A stretch of DNA of 64,000 nt, taken from Gaiellasilicea sp038324115. Lineage in GTDB: Bacteria; Actinomycetota; Thermoleophilia; Gaiellales; Gaiellaceae. The DNA is taken from contig JBBQHQ010000001.1 in the NCBI GenBank assembly GCA_038324115.1, positions 5,085 through 69,084 on the forward strand, read 5' to 3'. Every line of letters begins with the position of its first letter. The first letter of the stretch is position 1. The translations under genes and the position numbers were made by a program. This document shows positions 59,510-64,000 of the stretch, one piece after another. The notes beneath the pieces were generated by a model, which did not search any database, was not told the DNA's origin, and saw only the letters and a list, made by a program, of their open reading frames with translations.

Positions 59510-60055
59510 TCAGGCTTGGTTGAAGAAGCCGCCGCGCTCGAGCATGCGGGCGCGCTCCTCGGCGCTGACCTCGACGTTGCGCGGGGTCAGGAGGAAGACC
59601 TTGTCGGCGACGCGCTGCATCCCGCCGTCGAGCGCATAGGTGAGCCCGCTCGCGAAGTCGATCAGCCGCTTCGAGAGCTCCTGGTCGGCGCTCTGCAGGT
59701 TGAGGATCACCGGGACGTTGTCCTTGAACCGGTCGGCGATCTGCTGGGCATCGTTGAAGCTGCGCGGCAGGATCAGGTGCACCTTCACGTTCGCCGGGTT
59801 CGGGACGGCCTCGACGCCGCGCAGCCGGGCGGGCGGGCGGATCACAGCGGTGCTCGCGCCGGCAGGCTCTGGGTCGCTCCAGTCGTCGAAGTCGCGGCCG
59901 CGGCGCGGCTGGAGTCGGCGCACGTTCGCGCGCTCGCGGGCGCCGTAGCTGCGCTCGAGCTCCTCGTTCGTGACGTACCCGTCCTCGTCCCAGTCGTCCT
60001 CCTCGGCGATGCCGAAGTAGACGAGCGTGCGGTTCCAGACGTCGGAAAAGCCCAT
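59510..60055 (-). CDS. sepF: cell division protein SepF
   Basis: 181 aa. N-terminal membrane-binding amphipathic helix (MGFSDVWNRTLVYFGIAEE), acidic/Arg-rich linker, then the SepF core (~residues 85-170) with VHLILPRSFNDAQQIADRF, VPVILNLQSADQELSKRLIDF and GLTYALDGGMQRVADKVFLL. Anchors FtsZ to the membrane in actinobacteria. ATG at 60055; on the minus strand TAACAT lies 10 nt upstream, a near-leaderless promoter candidate. Confidence 0.95.
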   Translation of the reverse strand: MGFSDVWNRTLVYFGIAEEDDWDEDGYVTNEELERSYGARERANVRRLQPRRGRDFDDWSDPEPAGASTAVIRPPARLRGVEAVPNPANVKVHLILPRSFNDAQQIADRFKDNVPVILNLQSADQELSKRLIDFASGLTYALDGGMQRVADKVFLLTPRNVEVSAEERARMLERGGFFNQA

Positions 60056-60068
60056 GTGCGGCGGAATG

Positions 60069-60659
60069 TTACCCCTCGAACACGATTGAACCCACCCGCA
60101 CGAGCGTGGCCCCTTCCTCGGCCGCGACGCGGTAGTCCTGCGAGGTCCCCATCGAGACGTCCGCCAGGCCGTGCTCATCGGCGAGCGCCTTCAGCCGGCG
60201 GAAGTACGGACGCGACTCTTCGGGATCGTCGGTGGCCGGCGGCATCGTCATCAGGCCGCGCACCGGGTAAGCCGAAAGCAGCTCGCCGAGACGCTCCGGC
60301 GGCATGCCGGCCTTGCTCTCCTCCCCGGAGAGGTTGATCTCGACGAGGAACGGGACGGAGAGCCGCCGGGCCGAACTGTCGGAGTCGACGGAGTGGACGA
60401 GCTCGCAGATCCCGTCGACGAGCTTCGCCTTGTTCGACTGGAGGTGGCCGATGAAGTGCCAGCGGAAGGCGTCGCCGTAGACGGCGTGCTTGCGCTCGAG
60501 GTCCTGGGCGCGGTTCTCCCCCGCCACCTCGACTCCGGCCTCCGCGAGGATCGCCATGTTCTCCAGGGAGACGTACTTCGTGGCGACGACGACGGTGACG
60601 CCGGGCCCAACCTCGGCCCGGATCCGCTCGTAAGCCGCCCGCACAGCCTCAGGCGACAC
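60069..60659 (-). CDS. YggS-family pyridoxal-phosphate homeostasis protein
   Basis: PLP-binding protein (PLPBP), 196 aa, shorter than the usual ~225. PLP lysine in VVVATKYVS, then GENRAQDLERK, WHFIGHLQSNKAK, VDSDSSARRL, LVEINLSGEESKAGM, and GTSQDYRVAAEEGATLVRVGS at the C-terminus. The shortening is in the N-terminal helix and a middle loop. Overlaps pgeF by 11 bp. Confidence 0.93.
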   Translation of the reverse strand: MSPEAVRAAYERIRAEVGPGVTVVVATKYVSLENMAILAEAGVEVAGENRAQDLERKHAVYGDAFRWHFIGHLQSNKAKLVDGICELVHSVDSDSSARRLSVPFLVEINLSGEESKAGMPPERLGELLSAYPVRGLMTMPPATDDPEESRPYFRRLKALADEHGLADVSMGTSQDYRVAAEEGATLVRVGSIVFEG

Positions 60660-61347
60660 GTGCGATCACCCCCTGGACGCCCCGCGGCTTGCCGGTGCGG
60701 CGGTGGGAGAAGAAGAGCTCGGGATGGCACGCCGTGCAGAGGTCGACCCGCTCCACGTGTTCGACCCCGGCCGCGCGGAGCGCGCGCTCGGCCGACGTCC
60801 AGAGATCGAGGTTCCGGCCGCGGAGGACGTCGGCGCCGAAGGCGAGCGCGAAGGGCTCCGCCACCTCCGGGCCGACCTCGTAGCAGCAGGGGCCGATCGC
60901 CGGGCCGACGCAGGCAGCTGCGACTCCGCCGAGCGCCTCGACGCCCGCGCCCACGACGCCGCCGAGCAGCCCGCGCCAGCCGGCGTGCACGACCGCGACC
61001 GCCGGAGGCTCACCTTCCGGCCGCGCGAGGGCGATCGGGAGGCAGTCGGCGGCGAGCGCGAGGATGGGCAGGTCGGGGATGTCGGTCCAGAGCCCGTCGC
61101 CCGGCGTCCCCCGAACCCCTGCCTCGGCCCGGTGGACGTCTGCCGAGTGAATCTGCCGGTTCAGGGCGAGCCGGTCGGGGGTCGTCCCGATCTCGGCGCA
61201 GAGCAGGCGGCGGTTCTCGTCCACCCGCTCGACCTCGTCGCCCGTCATCCGGCCGAGGTTGAGCGATTCGTACGGCCCCTCGCTGACGCCGCCGGCCCTC
61301 GTCGAGAAGACGACGTCGTAGCGGGGTCCCGCGTCCCAGCGGATCAC
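60649..61347 (-). CDS. pgeF: PgeF/YlmD-family peptidoglycan editing factor (laccase-domain protein)
   Basis: 232 aa. The Cu/Zn-type ligands are visible: H in NRQIHSADVHRA, C in ADCLPIALA, H in HAGWRGLLGGVV, and ACHPELFFSHRRTGKPRG at the C-terminus. Family members hydrolyse misincorporated muropeptide amino acids or inosine/adenosine. GTG start at 61347 overlaps the CCA transferase stop by 4 bp. Confidence 0.9.
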   Translation of the reverse strand: MIRWDAGPRYDVVFSTRAGGVSEGPYESLNLGRMTGDEVERVDENRRLLCAEIGTTPDRLALNRQIHSADVHRAEAGVRGTPGDGLWTDIPDLPILALAADCLPIALARPEGEPPAVAVVHAGWRGLLGGVVGAGVEALGGVAAACVGPAIGPCCYEVGPEVAEPFALAFGADVLRGRNLDLWTSAERALRAAGVEHVERVDLCTACHPELFFSHRRTGKPRGVQGVIARVA

Positions 61348-62777
61348 GACCGCGCCGCCAGCAGCCGGCGGCTCTCGGCGAGCAGCCACTCGCGCGTGTT
61401 CAGCGCCGGGTCGACGAGGACCTGCTCCAGCAGCGCCTGCAGGGCCTCGCCGAGGGCGGGCGACGGCGCCCAGCCCAGCTCGATCAGGTCGGCGCCATCG
61501 ACGGAGAGGTCCCCGAGCCGGTAGGGGCTCGCGAGCTCCTGCTCGAGGGTCGCCTCGAACCCCGCGAGCCGGTCCAGCTCGGCCCGGCAGGTGTCGTCCA
61601 TCCCGTCCCGCTTGCCGCGCGTGTCGGCGTCCTTGTGGGCGACCAGGTCGAACGCCCCCTCGCGGCCGTGGCGGGCGAGGAAGCGGCGGGCGCGGATCCC
61701 GTCGCCCGGCTCGGGCACGTGGAACATGTGCTCGCGGACGAGCCTGCGGACGGCGTCGCGCAGCCGCGTCGGGTAGCGGAGCCGCAGGAGTGCCGCGCCG
61801 GCGAGCTCGGCCCCGATCTCCTCGTGCGAGCGCTTCTGCCACCGCCCGCTGGCATAGAAGTGGAGCCGTCCGTCGGTGCCGCGCCAGGCCGACTCGGGCT
61901 TGCCTGCGTCGTGGAGCAGCGCCGCGAGCCGCACCCGCAGCGGCGCGCCGGCGTCGGCGGCCGCCTGGACGACCCGGAAGAGGTGCTCGTCCAGCGTCAG
62001 CTCGTGGAAGCGGCTCTCCTGCTCGAAGCCGAGCGCCGGCCCCAGCTCGGGCAGGATCCGGACGAGGACGCCGGTGTCGCGGGCGAGCCGGAGCGCCTTC
62101 GCCGGCTCGGCCCCGAGCAGCAGCTTCGAGAACTCCCCCAGGCCGTCGCTCGCGAGGCCGCCGCCGATCCGCTCGGCGGAGACGTGCTCGATCCGGGGCG
62201 CCCATTCACGCATCTGCGCCTCCGTCTCCGGGTCGAGGTCGAACCCGAGCTGGGAGACGAAGCGGAGGCCGCGCACGATCCGGAGCGGATCGTCCCGAAA
62301 GCTCGTCGGGCCGGTCGTCCGCAGGAGCCGACCGGCGAGGTCGGCCTGGCCGCCGAGCGGGTCGAGCAGCTCCCCTGTCGAGAGCCGCCGGGCCATCGCG
62401 TTGACCGTGAAGTCCCGCCGCTCCATGTCCTGCTCGAGCGAGACCGACGCATCCGCGACGATTTCGAAGTCGTGGCGCCCCGGCCCGGTCGAGCGCTCGA
62501 CACGCGGCGGCGCGAACTCGATGCCCGCGGGCTGGAGACTCCGGATCTCCCGGTCGCGGGGCAGGAGCCTGGCCCCCACGCTCCGCTCGGCGACGATCAG
62601 GTCCTCGACCTTCCCGTGCGGCTCGAGCGCGGCCTTCAGCTCCGCCTGTCCGACCCGGGGGACGACGAAGTCCAGCTCCGCGACGGGGCGGCCGAGCAGC
62701 TCGTCGCGAACAGCGCCGCCGACGATCCAGGCGTCGAGGTCGAGGAAGCGGACGTACTCGGCGATCGAGGCCGGCAT
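61344..62777 (-). CDS. CCA tRNA nucleotidyltransferase (HD-domain type)
   Basis: 477 aa. Head domain with GGAVRDELLGRPVAELDFVV (Gly-Gly and DxD-type motif), ERRDFTVNAMA, and RFRDDPLRIVRGLRF-like motif (SFRDDPLRIVRGLRFV), followed by an HD domain (LAALLHDAGKP). It builds or repairs the 3' CCA of tRNAs. This matches the tRNA-Pro in this window, which has no encoded CCA. ATG at 62777. Confidence 0.93.
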   Translation of the reverse strand: MPASIAEYVRFLDLDAWIVGGAVRDELLGRPVAELDFVVPRVGQAELKAALEPHGKVEDLIVAERSVGARLLPRDREIRSLQPAGIEFAPPRVERSTGPGRHDFEIVADASVSLEQDMERRDFTVNAMARRLSTGELLDPLGGQADLAGRLLRTTGPTSFRDDPLRIVRGLRFVSQLGFDLDPETEAQMREWAPRIEHVSAERIGGGLASDGLGEFSKLLLGAEPAKALRLARDTGVLVRILPELGPALGFEQESRFHELTLDEHLFRVVQAAADAGAPLRVRLAALLHDAGKPESAWRGTDGRLHFYASGRWQKRSHEEIGAELAGAALLRLRYPTRLRDAVRRLVREHMFHVPEPGDGIRARRFLARHGREGAFDLVAHKDADTRGKRDGMDDTCRAELDRLAGFEATLEQELASPYRLGDLSVDGADLIELGWAPSPALGEALQALLEQVLVDPALNTREWLLAESRRLLAARS

Positions 62778-62793
62778 GCGCTCATTCTCGTCG

Positions 62794-63183
62794 CTAGAGG
62801 TGGGCGACGGCCTCGATCTCGACGCGCGCCCCGGAGGGCAGGGCCGAGATCTCGACGGTCGAGCGCGCCGGCGGCCGGTCGCCGACGTGGCGCGCGTAGA
62901 CCTCGTTCATCTCCGCGAAGTCGCCGAGATCGACGAGGAACACCGTGGTCTTGACGAGCTTGTCGATCCCGCTCCCCGCGGCCGCGAGGATCGCTGTCAG
63001 GTTGGTGAGCACCTGCTCGGTCTGCTCGGCGATCCCGGGCCCGACCATCTCGCCCTTGCCGGGTGCCAGGCCGAGCTGACCCGCGACGAAGACGAGCCCG
63101 CCCGCGATCACGGCCTGGTTGTAGGGCGCTCCCTGGAACGGAGCGGGTGCGTTCTCGGTACGGACGATTTCCTTCTCTGCCAC
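62794..63183 (-). CDS. RidA-family deaminase
   Basis: 129 aa trimeric reactive-imine deaminase. Typical GAPYNQAVIAGGLVFVAGQLGL, EQTEQVLTNLTAILAAAGSG, KTTVFLVDLGDFAEMNEVYA with PPARSTVEISALPSGARVEIEA; the Arg of PARSTV is the substrate-binding arginine. Stands between the CCA transferase and the HisB-like gene. Confidence 0.93.
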   Translation of the reverse strand: MAEKEIVRTENAPAPFQGAPYNQAVIAGGLVFVAGQLGLAPGKGEMVGPGIAEQTEQVLTNLTAILAAAGSGIDKLVKTTVFLVDLGDFAEMNEVYARHVGDRPPARSTVEISALPSGARVEIEAVAHL

Positions 63184-63194
63184 GGGGCCTCCAG

Positions 63195-63701
63195 TCAGCC
63201 GGTTGCTCGGGGTCTGCCGGCGCTCGCCTCGGAGAGAGCGGCGCCGAGTGCCTTGAAGATCGCCTCCAGGACGTGCTGGGAGTCATCGCCGTCGATCAGG
63301 CGGACATGCAGCGTCAGCCCGGCGGCCTTCGCGAACGAGTCGAGGAAGCGGGCGGCGAGATCGGAGCGGAGGCCGCCGGCCCGTGCCGCGCTCAGATCCA
63401 CGTTCGAGGCGAGCAACGGCGAATCGGAGACCTCGAGCACGACATGGGCGAGCGCTTCCTGGGCTGGAAGCGCGGCGGCGCCGTGCCCGCGGGCGCCGTC
63501 GGCGCGGAGGAGCGGCGCGACCGCCTCGCCGAGCGCGGTCCCCGCCTCGACGACCTCCTCCTCGGCGTCCCCGGGTGGCAACTCGAGCGCGAGGTCGAAG
63601 CCGCCGCTCCGCGCGAGCAGCGTCAGGAGGTGGTCGAGCACGGGTAGCCCCGTGGTCACGTTGACGGAGCCGCTGCCGCTGCGACTGAGACGTGCGCTCA
63701 C
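63195..63701 (-). CDS. HisB-like protein (imidazoleglycerol-phosphate dehydratase fold) lacking metal ligands
   Basis: 168 aa, shorter than the ~195 of HisB. The two-fold HisB frame is recognisable (GLPVLDHLLTLLARSGGFDL, ALPAQEALAHVVLEVSDSP, DSFAKAAGLTLHV, HVLEAIFKALGAAL). However, the diagnostic metal motifs are gone: DDHHTVED reads GDAEEEVVEAG and the second HH is SQH; only isolated His residues remain. Dehydratase activity is therefore doubtful. GTG start at 63701. Possible alternatives: a second, repurposed copy with the real hisB elsewhere. Confidence 0.75.
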   Translation of the reverse strand: MSARLSRSGSGSVNVTTGLPVLDHLLTLLARSGGFDLALELPPGDAEEEVVEAGTALGEAVAPLLRADGARGHGAAALPAQEALAHVVLEVSDSPLLASNVDLSAARAGGLRSDLAARFLDSFAKAAGLTLHVRLIDGDDSQHVLEAIFKALGAALSEASAGRPRATG

Positions 63702-63797
63702 GGGCACGAGCCTACCTTGGAAAGGGGGATTCCCAGGTCGCCTTCGATCGACCATGATCCGAACGTCGTGTGCTCTGCGGTGCGCGGCCACTCACTC

Positions 63798-64000
63798 ATG
63801 CGGACAATGGCGAAGGCACTTCTGACGGCTCTGGTCGCGGCTTTGGTCGCGACCCCGCTCGCGCACGCCGGCGCGGACCCCTCCCCCGGCTCGACCGGCC
63901 GCCCCGCCGGATCGGTCGTCGTCACCTACCGGAGCACGGAAGCGCTCGCCGCCGCCCTGCGCGCGCAGCCGGCTGCCGTCCTGCGCCGCCTGCCCGCGCT
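63798..64000 (+). CDS. secreted protein, N-terminal part (runs off the window)
   Basis: Open to the right edge. ATG at 63798 (or the fourth codon ATG at 63807), signal peptide KALLTALVAALVATPLAHAGA, then an Ala/Pro/Arg-rich segment with SVVVTYRSTEALAAALRAQ, which resembles an I9-type propeptide strand as in S8 proteases. Product class beyond exported protein is a guess. Divergent from the HisB-like gene. Confidence 0.55.
   Translation, partial: MRTMAKALLTALVAALVATPLAHAGADPSPGSTGRPAGSVVVTYRSTEALAAALRAQPAAVLRRLPA

Overview
The window is a GC-rich (roughly 70%) bacterial chromosome segment, densely packed and mostly made of 4-bp-overlapping operons. Gene content points to Actinobacteriota, most likely the deep-branching class Thermoleophilia (Gaiellales-like). 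The indicators are MurT/GatD lipid II amidation genes, a GarA-type FHA protein beside FtsR, a single-motif RsiG, SepF/DivIVA/YggT, HflX, RNase Y beside RecA/RecX, and a diaminopimelate epimerase with serines at both catalytic cysteine positions. The class assignment is inference; the phylum is much safer.

Layout. 1-3.9 kb: BMP-type nucleoside/sugar ABC importer (5'-truncated ATPase, two permeases). 3.9-8.0 kb: small membrane protein, RodZ-like protein, CinA, RecA, RecX. 8.3-13.8 kb: RNase Y, MiaB, a sugar-nucleotide epimerase, MiaA, DapF. 13.8-16.8 kb (minus): DapD, DapC and DapE, completing a succinylase lysine/DAP branch convergent with dapF. 16.8-20.4 kb: HflX, dUTPase, Nudix hydrolase, group II PLP decarboxylase. 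20.4-22.5 kb (minus): GatD/MurT. 22.7-28.2 kb: secreted S8 protease with odd tryptophan repeats, a large GGDEF/HD-GYP c-di-GMP enzyme, and a homing-endonuclease-associated-repeat protein. 28.3-32.0 kb: class II amidotransferase, two sigma-70 factors (group 2-like and primary RpoD) and a CpsB-type PHP phosphatase. 32.1-39.8 kb: small membrane proteins, Apt, FtsR, GarA-like FHA protein, RsiG, a guanylyltransferase fused to a degenerate phosphomannomutase, a CDP-alcohol phosphatidyltransferase and a secreted GH99 enzyme.

39.8-43.3 kb is a lower-GC accessory island ending at a tRNA-Pro(GGG) gene: an Ltp-type superinfection-exclusion lipoprotein, uncharacterised proteins, a decayed gene fragment, and an SDH/ClpP-fold serine protease paired with a small acidic protein. 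No integrase is visible.

43.4-63.7 kb is almost entirely minus-strand core: berberine-bridge oxidoreductase, VOC protein (plus strand), XRE regulator, ProS, IspG, RseP, Dxr, a small lipoprotein, CdsA, UppS, Frr, PyrH, Tsf, RpsB, RluD-type synthase, LspA, DksA/TraR protein, DUF167, DivIVA, YggT, SepF, YggS, PgeF, CCA transferase, RidA, and a HisB-like protein lacking the usual metal ligands. A second secreted protein begins at the right edge.

The most notable signals are the Ser/Ser DapF, the single-motif RsiG in the same window as a c-di-GMP synthase/hydrolase and two sigma factors, a dispersed composite hairpin element present three times (one copy supplying the end of ispG), degenerate HisB and phosphomannomutase domains, the SDH-protease pair in the island, and repeated -10 hexamers 6-7 nt before start codons that suggest leaderless mRNAs.
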